DNA from: Coccinella septempunctata | Taxonomy: Eukaryota > Arthropoda > Insecta > Coleoptera > Coccinellidae | Assembly: GCF_907165205.1 (NCBI RefSeq) | Contig: NC_058192.1 | Span: forward strand, 37,228,001-37,292,000 | Length of the DNA stretch: 64,000 nucleotides | Direction: 5' to 3' | Shown here: positions 33,255 to 44,192 of the stretch, piece by piece | Position numbering within the stretch: the first letter of the stretch is position 1 | How the letters are laid out: the number at the start of each line of letters is the position of its first letter | Program-made: the position numbers and the translations under genes | Notes under the pieces: model-generated | Told to the model about the DNA's origin: nothing | Seen by the model: only the letters and a program-made list of their open reading frames with translations | Databases searched by the model: none

Positions 33255-33640
33255 GATATAGTTTTTGCACTTAACTGCTGCATTTGAAGTGTAGCTTGCT
33301 GTACAGTTGTTGCACAGTGACCACTGCATTTAAAGTACAACTTGCTGTACAGTTTTAGCACGTAACTGTCGCATTTGAAGTGCAGCTATCTGTGCAGTTT
33401 TTGCAAAGTGAATATTGCATTTAAAGTACAGCTTGCTGTACAGTTTTAGCACGTCACTGCTGCATTTGAAGTGCAGCTTGCTTTACGGTGATTGCAATAC
33501 CATCGCTGTTTTTGAAGTGCAGCTGTGGCTGTATGTCGAATGCAGTTTGTACTGTACAGTAACTGCAAAGTCCACCGGGACATATACGGTCCTTTTTGGT
33601 GCAGTTATTGCATTACCGTCACTGCAGTCAATTGAAGCAA
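33255..33640 (+). repeat. Diverged about 60-bp tandem array, right flank of the foldback-like element
   Basis: Units of GCTTGCTGTACAGTTTTAGC, CACTGCTGCATTTGAAGTGCAGC recur roughly every 60 bp. They mirror, more diverged and inverted, the 61-bp array at 31770-32375. Confidence 0.65.
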
Positions 33641-33692
33641 CGAAGTACAGTTTTTGTACAGAGACTGGATTTCAGTGTTTGCTGGGTTGTTG

Positions 33693-34793
33693 CTATTTAA
33701 ATTTATTAACGAGTGTTGTTAAGAGATTAAGAATAATCTGATTTTGGTTCATCATTTGCATAATCATTGATTTGAGGTCTGAGAGAAAGGATGTCATCGC
33801 GGTTTCTAGGGTAGCTTCTTGATTATGTGGAAGATAATCTTCTTGCGCTTGGGCATAAGTTAGTCTTTTTGGTTCATTTATTAGTTTAGCGGCATTATGG
33901 TCTACTTCATGTGTAGTTTCTGGAACGTCTTGTAGTCTGACAGGTTGTCTCAGGGTTTGGTTGTGGTTCTTCGTTTTTGTCAGAAGTTTGTAAACTTGGC
34001 ATCCTTTGTAATTGGATGGGTGATCACCATCACATAAGGCGCATCTTGCAGGAGTTGTTTTTGGTTTTGTACAAGTTTTAGAATCGTGTTGTTGGCCGCA
34101 TTTAACGCACATATATGGTCTGTTACAGTAACTTTTAGAATGTCCTTATTCTTGACATCTGGTACATTGGATGATTTCGCGTTTTCTTTTTGGTGGTTCG
34201 ATATCTATTTTTTGATTTAATATGAATTTAACATCGTATATTTCTTTGTTGTTTGTTTTTGGTTCTAAGTCGACAAAAAATAGTGGAAGTGGATTTTTCA
34301 TTCGGTCTTTTATGTTACTGATGTTTCTAACTGTGTGTCCTAATTTTTGTAACTCTGATTTTATTTCATCTATTGCGACGCTGTAGTGAAGATTTCGTAT
34401 AACCACCCTGTATGCTCTATCTTGTTTGATCTGGTAAGTATGAAAAATAATGTTTTCATCACGTAAAAATCTTACTAATTGTCTGTAGATGTCTAGTATT
34501 CTGTCGTTTATCTTGATGCAGTTGTTTGAGAGTGCTTTTGAATAATATTGTTCATCGTCAATTACTGTTAATAATTTCTTTCTCATTTCCTGATAGTTTG
34601 TTACTCCGTGTATAAAGATGGGTGGAGGTTTGGGTATAATTGGTGTGATTTGTGAGGTTTCATCAGTGTCTGCATTGTTTTCTCAATATTGAAATCTATT
34701 GCTGATTTCAGTTGGTGGACTTTCGATAATTTCTGGAGAAAGATTTGAAAATTTTCGTTTTTTCATAGTTTGCCATGGATTGGTGTTAGCCAT
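33693..34793 (-). pseudogene. LINE J1 copy A ORF1 (gag-like), two stops
   Basis: From the ATG at 34793 (MANTNPWQTMKKRK) the frame meets a TGA at 34683-34685, continues through KPPPIFIHGV, YYSKALSNNCIKINDR, the RNA-recognition-like segment TYQIKQDRAYRVVIRNLHYS and FFVDLEPKTNNKEIY, then a TAA at 34146-34148 in the first CCHC knuckle (CTRCQE-stop-GHS). Two further zinc knuckles (CVKCGQQHDSKTC, CALCDGDHPSNYKGC) and a Gln/Asn-rich C-terminus follow to 33693. Gag-like ORF1 of Jockey elements binds element RNA and guides it to the nucleus. The Tyr to stop change in the knuckle is a single substitution relative to copy B. Confidence 0.85.
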
Positions 34794-34979
34794 GATTTCG
34801 ATTATTTAGTTGCCCTAAGGACAACCGATTTATATGGAAAACTTATTCGGAATTTGATTAATTTCCGAATGAAAATAAAATACTTGTTTACGTACGTTTG
34901 AAGCAGATGGTACGGAAGTGATAATGTGTATCGCTGGTATCGCACGTGTACTCCCGTTCACTGTTCGACACGAACCCCT

Positions 34980-35195
34980 ACGTTGGCTATCCTATCTATT
35001 AGAATTTTAATGTCCTAGAACCCAATGTCTTACACTCAGACGCAGATGTTATTTTCTGTGTTGTTTTTATTTCCATCCATACTTACTGGAAAGTTTTTAC
35101 ACTTGGCCCGGATTCGAACTCGCGAATACGTGGGGACATCACATTACTGAGTCTTCGCTGCAACCGTCCTAGCTACCGAGACTATACGATATACC
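34980..35195 (-). mobile_element. Possible tRNA-derived SINE
   Basis: On the minus strand 35188 to 35103 reads GTCTCGGTAGCTAGGACGG (A-box-like TAGCTAGGACGG) and, about 35 bases on, GAGTTCGAATCCGGGCC (B-box-like). The T-stem does not pair as in a functional tRNA, so a SINE head is more likely than a tRNA gene. The body would extend to about 34980. A second copy was not seen in this window. Confidence 0.45.
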
Positions 35196-35379
35196 TACTT
35201 GTAGGAACATATTCATTATATTGTTAACTGATTTATGGAATAGTAGTCGATTAATACAGAAATACCGTATAATAAAAACTAAAGTCTTAAAACTCAAACA
35301 TAGATTATTTTATAATAGTAATTACTCAAGTATTTAGTCTTCGTTCATCATAACGTTAGTTTAGTGAAAAATAATATTA
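35196..35379. other. Non-coding spacer
   Basis: AT-rich sequence between the SINE-like head and the palindromic satellite; nothing recognised. Confidence 0.4.
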
Positions 35380-36090
35380 AATTTTGGTGTTCATTGATAT
35401 ACATGTATGTATTATTTGGTCCATATTACGGACTCTTAGTGAATATCCGGTATGGACATTCAAAAGATGTCCCTACCGGATATCCACTAGGTATCCGTGA
35501 TGGACGTTATACGGACCATGTAATGTGTATACGTAATTTGGTCCATGTAACGTCCATTACGGACTCCTAGTGAATATCCAGTATGGACATTCAAAAGATG
35601 TCCCTACCAGATATCCAATAGGTGTCCGTCATGGACGTTATACGGAGCATGTAATATATACATATTATTTGTTCCATATTACGTCCATTACGGACTCCTA
35701 GTGAATATCCAGTATGGACATTCAAAAGATGTCCCTACCGGATATCCAATAGGTGTCCGTAATGGACCTAATATGGACCAAATAACATGTATATATTACA
35801 TGGTCCGTATAACGTCCATGACGGACACCTATTGGATATCCGGTAGGGACATGTGAATATCCGGTGAGGACATTCAAAAGATGTCCCTACCGGATATCCA
35901 CTAGGTGAACGTGATGGACGTTATACGGACCATGTAATATATATGCATAAGTTATATGGTCCGTACTATGATCATCACGGACACCTAATGGATATCCAGT
36001 AAGGACATATTTTTAACATTGCCTGTATTAAGTCGGTCAGGGACTATTTTGGAACTATATGATACGGACATATGTCATATAGTCCGTATT
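35380..36090. repeat. 131-bp satellite with inverted half-units
   Basis: The phrase GATGTCCCTACC(G/A)GATATCC recurs at about 35468, 35599, 35730 and 35881. The first three units are head to tail with a 131-bp period. From about 35765 the order reverses (ATTACATGGTCCGTATAACG, then GATATCCGGTAGGGACAT), so the array turns into its own inverted copy. Within a unit, GTCCATTACGGAC/GGATATCC-type half sites form further palindromes. Copies of the unit end (TATAGTCCGTATTG) abut the RD repeat at 36090. Confidence 0.8.
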
Positions 36091-36094
36091 GTAC

Positions 36095-37928
36095 TGTCCT
36101 GACCTTAAATTACCTTGCGCTGGTCAGTGTTGCTTGTAGAATTCTTTTTACTTCGAAGATACTTACGAATGACAGCACTTTAAAGACACCTTACTTACTC
36201 TATGGCCAAAGATCGTGATCGTCTGGTTGTGGTAGGACTCCACATAACGTAGGCAACCCAAAGTACTTACCCTGATTACTAATAGAAAAATTGACGGGAG
36301 GTTGGGAGATTCGAAAGAAAACAACACATTTAAACCCAAACAAGAAACGTTTATTTCGGGTTTCATTGGAGACGATTTCCAATGTCATAGCTCTAGGGCG
36401 CAGCAGAGGGGAGGAAAAAGAGCTGCGAGAAAACCTCCCCTTAGAACAGCAAAAACTACATAATCTACTACACAGGTATGACTTTACGTAGCTACGGCAA
36501 CAGGTTCAACTGGCGAGAGAAAATCTCACGTGAAATGCACACTTGGTGGAATCAGTTACATCTGCAGCTATCAGCTCCTTAATGATGACTCTTAACCGAT
36601 ACTTCAGTGAGATGGGTTACGTTACAGCATACAACAGTTCTGAATTGGGTAGGGTTCAGTCAGGGGGTTGTGGGAAGGATTAGACTCAGATGCAAGGGCA
36701 TCCAGCCTAAAGGGTTGGAGACGCAGTTACAATGGTACCCGGCCTCAGGGGAGAGAGACGCAGCTGCAAGGGCATCCGGCCTCAGAAATCGACGCAGATA
36801 CAACGGTATCCGGCCTAAAGGGTTAGAGACGCAGTTACAACGGTACCCGGCCTCAGGGGAGAGAGACGCAGCTGCAAGGGCATCCGGCCTCAGAAATCGA
36901 CGCAGATACAAGGGTATCCGGCCTGCAGGATACTAGGAAGGGCAAAATCCACAAAAGTTGTATGTTTGCCCCGTAACACAAATATGAATTATTTCCGCTC
37001 TTGGCTATCACGTTCAAATATGTCCGGTATTGACCAACTCCACCAGTGAAGAGAAAAATAATAATAATAAAAGAAAGGGAAAAATGATAATTAAGGGTCC
37101 TTAATGCAATTACAGTATTTACCCTGTTGGTCGTACCTAAGTAATCGAATCATTGGCTTGGCTTGGGGACGCTTCAGTGACATTAACACGTATTCATAAG
37201 ATAAGCACAAAAAAATATGTAGAAATTAAGAAATTAATACTATGAACATTACATAACACAAGCGCATCCACCATAAAACAAGTTTATTATAATAGCCCTC
37301 AAATCATAACTGGAATCGAATTGGAAGCAAAAAGGGATAGCGTCCAAAACGGCGTCTGGTGTCCCTATGACGTGTTCAAAGGAAGAAAAACCCAGAAAGT
37401 ACGTTTTTACCTAGAATAAAGGAAATGAGTTATATTGTGTGTGAAGCACATAAAATAGAGACGGACGGAATTGGCCCTTGAATAATTAACGGAATACTTT
37501 AACAATGAAAACTAATAAGATGCATCAAGTACCCAAAGCCGCATATTCGCAATAAAACCTTCAAATTAATAAAACAAGAAACGGTAATAATGGAATGAGT
37601 GGTAACTTACGTATGGAATTCACTGAACAACTAAAGAGAAAAACAAGCTTTGTCTTACTCGAAAATTCACTCTAGAGAAAAACTAACAGAAAAAACCGGT
37701 TTAACTCGTTTCAAGAAAGGACGCTCAGTGAATCCCGTCTTCATAAGGAATTTCTTGCATTTCAAATCTCAAGTACCTACTTGAAAAAGAGCGTATTCCA
37801 GGGTTCTACAGTGACTATCAAATCTCGTTAGAGATTGTACAGGGTTCCTAACGCTTGCGCCATCTCCTGTTTCACTTCGACAACTCGTACAGAAAACCTT
37901 CTCTAACATTTCATTTCCTACTGATGGT
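36095..37928 (+). repeat. Long duplicated repeat RD, copy 2
   Basis: Collinear with 21406-23195: same start (CCTGACCTTAAATTACC), same minisatellite, same right part up to CTGATGGT. It then resumes after the hAT-F1 insertion at 43655 with CTGATGGTCTTTGATCGAG and runs to about 43740. No coding region recognised. Confidence 0.8.
36687..36932 (+). repeat. About 40-bp minisatellite (copy 2)
   Basis: Same units and higher-order pattern as 21955-22206, with ACGCAGTTACAACGGTACCC and ACGCAGCTGCAAGGGCATCC alternating. Frames stay open on both strands through the array and should not be called genes. Confidence 0.75.
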
Positions 37929-39067
37929 CAAAGATTATAGAGTAGAAAGTTAGGAAACGCCCTCATATCGCTAGTACTAAAAACCGACTACATTTTGGCC
38001 AGTGAAAACACGCGTGACAATGAGATGGCGCTAAAAACGCACTGTCAAAACAGGAAAACTTTTTGATAACAGTTTTCTGTTTTTTAATTGAGAGGCGCGA
38101 AATTCGAATTCTATTTCTCGTATTGCACTCCAATATTGACTTTGTTTCTATCAGAAAACAAACATCCTGAGCGACAAAACAAAAGTATGGTTTTGCTTTG
38201 TGATCAGGATGTTAGTTTTCATCTAAACATTGTTTGGAATCAATTGAGAGCAACGAAAAACGCTGTTGGATGCGCTATATGTTTATTTGCAATTTATAAA
38301 AATTGAAATAGTGGGCAGTAAATGAAGCTTTAACTAGGACACCAAAGTATATGGTGATCTGCTATAGGTCGAAGGTGTTGTTTCTGTACAATAGGTTGTT
38401 CTGAATTAATGAACTTAGTTGAATTTGTAAAATATACATACATATATCAGAAATTAATATGAACCAATATTCAACATACCATCATAGCATACATATTCCG
38501 GTTACTTACAGAATTTTCAGAACAACACTTAAAAAAATCTTACAGACATATGCAAGACCTGTATGTCAGTATAGTTTCTTGGTGCTTTTTTTATGATTTC
38601 CTTATGATATGGTCTCTTCATGACACAATATACAAATTGTATAATGAATGAAAAAATCACTCAAGGCAGGTTTCATAAAACTTTGACTTTCTAAACAACA
38701 ATTTGACAGTCACTCGGTTCCCAAATGGAAATCAATAAAACCTCTGCATTTCTGAATATATATTCAACTTGTGACCTCCAGAGAGTACACATGATCCATG
38801 TTATTCTGCTTTGTTCACAAATAAAGTGTGTTATTCGCGATCGGAAAAATTCAAAAAAGTTATAATTTCAGTGCATAAGTTCAAGAACAGTATCTTTACT
38901 GACGAAATTTTCATTTTTCGCTTATATTTCCGCGGAAACGCGGAAATAAGGAAGCAAACAATTTCTATAAACAGTCCATTTTTTTTTTGGAAGTAAACAA
39001 CACCTGGAACAAGATAAGGTGAGCCATCAATGTGGTAAAGCTGACCACACACAGTGAAGACATAAAT

Positions 39068-40378
39068 ATGTCCTCAAATCAGAATCATTCTGCGTTCACA
39101 CAGAATCAAGACGATTTCCTAGGATTTCAACCAACTCAAGAAACATCAAGGGCATTTCAAATAATAAACACAACCGTCAATAATCTCAGCAACACCCTGT
39201 CACAAGAAAGACAGCCAAGTTCAGAAGATCCAAGACATAAATGGCAGTGTGTTGGAAAACGGAAAAGGATCCACTCACCAGATGATAACAACAAAAAACT
39301 ACATACATACCCAACACCAACAGAAAATCGTTTTTCAGCGCTACAGTCTATCGAAATAGAAAATCAAGAAAATGAACACTCTACCGGTACACAAAACCAT
39401 CATACCCAAAGAGAAATTACTCCGCCAAAACCACCGCCAATATATATCTACGGTGTTAATGACTTCAACGCCATGATCGAGAACCTGAACACAGTAATAG
39501 AATCAAATTCATATTACACAAAGGCATTAAGTAATGAAACTGTAAAAGTTTGCCCTCATACCTCTGAAACCTATAGGAAACTTGTACGACATCTACGAAA
39601 TGAAGCAATAATACATCACACATACCAAATCAAGGAAAACAGAGCCTATAGAGTAGTCATCAGAAACCTTCATCATTCTGTACCCCCTGAATTAATAAAA
39701 AGTGAACTAGCCAAATCAGGCCACAATGCACGCAACATAACCAACATCAGACACAGAATAACGAAAAAACCTCTGTCAATGTTTTTCATCGACTTAGAAC
39801 CCCAACCTAACAATAAAAAAATATTCGACCTAGAATTCATTAGTAACACTAAAATTACAGTGGAACCCCCAAGGAAAAAAAGGGATATAGTGCAATGTAC
39901 CCGCTGTCAGGAATATGGACACTCAAAGACTTACTGTTTCAAACCATACAACTGTGTGAAGTGTGGTGATCAACATAACACCAAAGAATGCCAGAAACCA
40001 AGAAATACTCCAGCAAAATGTGCGCTATGCGATGGTGACCATCCGGCAAACTACAAAGGTTGCTCTGTCTACAAAGACCTTATCCAAAAACGAAACTCAA
40101 GACACAGGTCAAACAGAATAACGAATCCCTCACAACCCCCTTCAGCCCATATGGTCCAACCTAATTCAAACATCAACGTACAGCAAAACAAAAACTACCA
40201 AACTTATGCACAGGCGACACAAAACAAGCACACCTACACAAATGAAAAACAAACACAGGAAATAGGTTCACAACTCGTGAAGTTCCTAGAAGAATTCAAG
40301 AACATGTTTTCCCAACTGATGAATCAAAACAGCATGATTTTGAATCTGCTTCAATCTGTCATTCAAAAGATAAATTAA
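39068..40378 (+). CDS. LINE J1 copy B ORF1, gag-like nucleic-acid-binding protein
   Basis: 436 codons from the ATG at 39068 (MSSNQNHSAF); an in-frame ATG at 39032 is possible but lies in a less protein-like stretch. The N-terminal third is Gln/Asn/Ser-rich and probably disordered. The middle (KPPPIYIYGVNDF, YYTKALSNETVKV, TYQIKENRAYRVVIRNLHHS, FFIDLEPQPNNKKIF) is the pre-knuckle RNA-binding region of Jockey ORF1. Three CCHC-type knuckles follow: CTRCQEYGHSKTYC, CVKCGDQHNTKEC, CALCDGDHPANYKGC (39896-40068). The Gln-rich C-terminus ends in a hydrophobic helix (MFSQLMNQNSMILNLLQ). Role: packaging and nuclear targeting of element RNA. The frame is intact, in contrast to copy A. Confidence 0.88.
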   Translation: MSSNQNHSAFTQNQDDFLGFQPTQETSRAFQIINTTVNNLSNTLSQERQPSSEDPRHKWQCVGKRKRIHSPDDNNKKLHTYPTPTENRFSALQSIEIENQENEHSTGTQNHHTQREITPPKPPPIYIYGVNDFNAMIENLNTVIESNSYYTKALSNETVKVCPHTSETYRKLVRHLRNEAIIHHTYQIKENRAYRVVIRNLHHSVPPELIKSELAKSGHNARNITNIRHRITKKPLSMFFIDLEPQPNNKKIFDLEFISNTKITVEPPRKKRDIVQCTRCQEYGHSKTYCFKPYNCVKCGDQHNTKECQKPRNTPAKCALCDGDHPANYKGCSVYKDLIQKRNSRHRSNRITNPSQPPSAHMVQPNSNINVQQNKNYQTYAQATQNKHTYTNEKQTQEIGSQLVKFLEEFKNMFSQLMNQNSMILNLLQSVIQKIN

Positions 40379-40380
40379 AA

Positions 40381-43091
40381 ATGGATACTAAAATATTGAG
40401 AATTGCAACATGGAATGCAAATGGTCTAGCAAACCATAGACAGGAGGTGATTACCTTCCTAGACATCAATAAGGTGGATGTACTACTAGTTTCAGAAACT
40501 CACTTTACTGAATTGACAACCATTTCTATACCATACTTCACCTTGTATCACACCACCCATCCCGACGGTAGAGGACACGGCGGGTCTGCAGTTATCATCC
40601 GGAACACAATCCCACATCATGAACTAGACAAGTTCCAAACCAGAGAAATTCAGGCTACGACAATTCAAATAAACTCCACAGATTACAGATTACTCTGTAA
40701 TCTGTGATAAACTCCAACATAGGAAGCCTCAACATCTCCGCTTTATACTCCCCACCACGACACAACATCTCTACAGACTTGTATAACCAGTTCTTCAACA
40801 CCCTAGGAAATAAATTCATCGTGGGAGGCGATTGGAACGCTAAACACACCCATTGGGGTTCCAGACTCATCACCACAAAAGGACGCAATCTACTCCGAGC
40901 TATGACGGATGCTAACTACAGTCACCTAAGCACTGGGGAACCAACTTACTGGCCAACCGAGCCTGGGAAATTACCTGATTTACTTGATTTTTTCATATTG
41001 AACAACATTCCAACCCAAACTTGTTCTATAGAATCCAACTACGATCTGTCATCCGACCACACACCTGTCATCACTACCATGTGCCCCACCATAATAAACA
41101 TGAGTGTTCATCCCAAGTTGACCTCATCACGAACAAACTGGGATAAATTTACGACCTATATTGAGAACAATTTGAACACCAAAATCAGCATAAAGCAACC
41201 AATAGAAGTTGACGAAGCTGCACAACATTTCACCAACATCGTACAACAAGCTGCATGGTTTGCAACCCCCCAGGAAGAACAACCCAATGAATACATGAGA
41301 AGCCCTTTATTCATTAGAAAATTGATTGCCGAGAAAAGGAGAGCCAGAGGAAAGTGGCAGAGATCCCGTAATCAAAATGACTTGCATCAATACAGAACAT
41401 TATCGCGAAAACTTTCAAGAACACTTAAGGAAGCACAAAATTCTATGTTCGAGAACTACATGCAGAACCTATCTCCTGATGATCGTAGCCTGTGGAAAGC
41501 AACAAAAAAGTTTAAAAGACCCACTCCTCGAGCCTCTCCAATACGAGCCAACAACAACCAGTGGGCACGCACAAACCAAGAAAAAGCAGATACATTTGCA
41601 GAGCACCTCTACAACGTGTTCGAAGAGCCTGAGGAAACATCTGACTCCCCAAATATAGAAGAATTGCTTGATACACCTTGTCAAATGTCACGACCGATCC
41701 GACACATAAGCCCAACAGAGGTTAAAAGGGAAATAAAAAAACTCAAAGACAGAAAATCCCCCGGGTACGATCTTATAACATCTGAAATCCTCAAAAAACT
41801 GCCTAGAAAAGCAATTGCTTTCCTCACCACAATTTATAATCGCATTCTGCAATTGTGCTACTTCCCTGTCATATGGAAATACGCCAACATCATTATGATA
41901 CACAAGAATGGTAAACCCCCAGAAGAGGCAACATCATATAGACCCATCAGCTTGCTACCCATACCCAGTAAAATATTCGAGAGACTACTACTCGAAAGAA
42001 TTCGCGAAGAGCACAATCTGGCAAATATTCTTCCCAACTACCAATTCGGCTTCAGGGAGAACATGTCCACTATTCACCAAGCCCACAGAATAGTCAACAC
42101 TATTGCTAAAACTCTCGAAGATAAACAATACTGTACTGGAGTATTCCTCGACATAGCGCAGGCCTTCGACAAGGTGTGGCACACAGGACTGAAATTCAAG
42201 ATCAAATGTACCCTGAACCACAACTACTTCCTCCTTTTGAGTTCTTATCTAACAGAAAGATATTTTTCAGTGAGGTTCAACGACGCCACGTCAGACCATT
42301 ACCCTATAAGATCTGGAGTACCACAAGGTAGTGTTCTAGGTCCTTTGCTCTACCTCTTATACACGTACGATCTGCCAGTTAGTAATTCCACGACCGTAGC
42401 CGCCTTTGCGGATGATGTCGCTGTTCTCTCAGTAGACGAAAACCCAATCATCTCATCAACTAACATGCAGAACCATCTGAACAAACTGAACTCTTGGTAC
42501 AAAAAATGGAGACTCAAAATGAACCACTCCAAATCAGTTCAAGTGACGTTCACAACTCGCCAAAGCAATTGTCCCCCAGTGGCAATTGATGGATTACCTC
42601 TACCAGTTAAGAACAATGTAAACTACCTTGGCTTGCACTTGGATCGACGACTCACTTGGGAAAAGCACATACAAACAAAGAGAAAACAACTAGACATCAA
42701 ATCCAGACAGATGTACTGGCTACTGGGGAGAAAATCTAAACTTTCCGTCAACAACAAGGTATTACTGTACAAAGTAATGCTGAAACCTATTTGGACGTAT
42801 GGCCTGCAACTTTGGGGTTGTGCGAAATCATCAAGAATCAACATAATACAAAGATTCCAGTTAAAAACTCTTCGTTCTATGGTAAATGCTCCTTGGTACG
42901 TAAGCAACAAAACCCTACATGAAGACCTCCAAATACCGTTTATAAGCAAAGAAATCAAAACAGTTGCCACTAACTACCAAAACCGATTAACAGGCCACAC
43001 AAATGACCATATCGAAAATCTGTACAGGAATGGACCACCCAACCGAAGACTAAAAAAATTCTGGCCTGAAGACCTACTACAGCATCAATAA
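40381..43091 (+). pseudogene. LINE J1 copy B ORF2, endonuclease-RT, frameshifted by a micro-insertion
   Basis: The ATG lies two bases after the ORF1 stop. Endonuclease: RIATWNANGLANH, catalytic Glu in SETHFTEL, GHGGSAVIIR. At 40677 a 30-bp palindrome with an 8-bp TSD shifts the frame and yields a stop at 40707. Downstream, the original frame continues in the second open block (40704-43091): LNISALYSPPRHNI, GGDWNAKHTHWGSR, DLSSDHTPV, then RT motifs KSPGYDLITSEILK, YRPISLLPIPSKIFERLL, FGFRENMST, the catalytic Asp in FLDIAQAFDKVW, SGVPQGSVLGPLLY, FADDVAV and a C-terminal domain ending WPEDLLQHQ. Subtracting 38 bp leaves 891 codons including the stop, a usual Jockey ORF2 length. Confidence 0.9.
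40677..40706. mobile_element. Micro-insertion F1 (30 bp) in LINE J1 ORF2, TSD ATAAACTC
   Basis: Starts CACAGATTACAGA, four-base loop TTAC, ends TCTGTAATCTGTG, a near-perfect palindrome. Flanked by identical ATAAACTC (40669-40676, 40707-40714). Compare copy A of the same LINE, where the region is uninterrupted (ATIIRVYTTTWSFEVSSIYS). Confidence 0.85.
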
Positions 43092-43662
43092 ATAAGTGCT
43101 GGTGCCAGTGGGCACCTCACTTCCACGACTATCATTTGTGTTGTTTGTTTCATTTGTTTTACTTAATACTCCCTGTGAAGTAGATTGTAAAAAAGCAATA
43201 AACGATACAAAAAAAAAAATTTCTGAATATATTGAAAGAGTAGCTTTTGAGAATCATTGAATGGACCTATAAAGATCATCATTTCCCTAATAGGCCGTTC
43301 ATGCAAGGGATGCTTTCTGCATACAACAATTTACGTCGATGAACAGTTCTCAATTGACCTGCAGTAAAATGTTCATTGCACATGGTGTAGTAAGTAGTGT
43401 TTGCTGAATTAATTGTCTTCAAGCTCTGAGAATTTTATCCACTCCGGAGCACTGAAAATTAGAATCAATGAATGACCGATTCACATGTTACGACTTTTAA
43501 TACTTACGCTTCCATTTTCCTTAGTTGGGTGAAAAACTTAATCACGTAAAATACATTTCACAGTCCTAGCGTCTTAAAAACACGCGTGACACACAGATGG
43601 CGCTCAAATCGCTTTAGTCGCCTCGTTTCCCATCTTTCTACTCTATAATCTTTGCTGATGGT

Positions 43663-44190
43663 CTTTGATCGAGTGCACTAGAGGGCAGTCGTTATGTCAA
43701 TAGTGAAAAAAAAGCAGTCCACTACATTGTTCCGAATTTTCCTGATAGGCAGTTTCAACAACACTTCAGAACAAAGATATTACATTAAAATCTTTGCTTC
43801 AGAATGTATTCGTCAACTTTTGATACCTACTATTTTTTTAATTTCTGACAGAAGCTAATAATGGTCACCCAGAGATCTCGCTTGAGAAACAGCTCCTCAT
43901 TACCCTTTGGTATCTAGCGAATAATGAATGTTTTCGGTGAATAACATCTATTTTTTTTAACCATGTGTTCATTAATTACTATTAAAGAACTTATCATTAC
44001 AAACTGACCAATGTCTGTCAATTTTCCTTAATTAATATTTCGCAGACATTGAACCAACTTCTTTATGATCAACGATTTTGAAATTTTCAGACTTCCTAAA
44101 CAAATGACCTCACCTCAAACGACCAGATTAATCGATTTGATCCACTCAAATACTCGGAGCCAACAGATTTGCATCAGACTAGTCCGATTC
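43663..44190. other. RD repeat end and unassigned AT-rich sequence
   Basis: 43663-43740 is the tail of repeat RD copy 2. The rest shows no ORF, tandem repeat or recognised transposon end. Confidence 0.45.
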
Positions 44191-44192
44191 GA

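Larger units (their letters stand above)
31713..33686. mobile_element. Foldback-like element inserted between J1 ORF1 and ORF2
   Basis: Its ends CCCAACAAACAC (31713) and, inverted, CCCAGCAAACAC (33675-33686) are terminal inverted repeats. Each flank carries a tandem array (61-bp units at left; about 60-bp CTGCATTTGAAGTGCAGC units at right), in the manner of foldback elements. It contains MITE M1 copy 2 and a micro-insertion. It has no coding frame, and no clear TSD was found. Copy B shows the uninterrupted ORF1-ORF2 junction. Confidence 0.65.
28918..34850 (-). mobile_element. Jockey-clade LINE J1, copy A, with a 2-kb insertion
   Basis: A poly-T tract at 28919-28931 marks the 3' end on the minus strand. 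ORF2 runs 31708 to 29043 and ORF1 34793 to 33693. The layout matches copy B (38762-43218) except that 31713-33686 has been inserted exactly in the few bases between the two ORFs. Both ORFs carry stops and frameshifts. The 5' boundary is approximate. Confidence 0.85.
38762..43218 (+). mobile_element. Full-length Jockey-clade LINE J1, copy B
   Basis: 4457 bp with a 14-bp TSD ATTTCTGAATATAT (38748-38761 and 43219-43232, the second overlapping the end of the A-tract by a base or so). It has a 5' UTR of about 300 bp, ORF1, ORF2 two bases after the ORF1 stop, a 3' UTR of about 120 bp with an AATAAA signal at 43198-43203 and an A-rich tail. The only evident coding lesion is a 38-bp gain in ORF2 (30-bp palindrome plus 8-bp TSD). 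Confidence 0.92.
37929..43654 (+). mobile_element. hAT-F1, copy 2, 8-bp TSD CTGATGGT, carrying LINE J1
   Basis: It begins CAAAGATTATAGAGTAGAAA and ends with the inverse (...TTTCTACTCTATAATCTTTG at 43635-43654). Exact 8-bp duplication CTGATGGT (37921-37928, 43655-43662), and the empty site is preserved in RD copy 1 near 23183. After subtracting LINE J1 and its TSD it is about 1.25 kb, non-coding, so a non-autonomous hAT. Its ends match the micro-F1 insertions listed elsewhere. Confidence 0.9.

Noticed and set aside
35103..35188. A functional tRNA gene on the minus strand
   Set aside because: A and B boxes are present, but the T-stem and acceptor stem do not pair; SINE-like head preferred.
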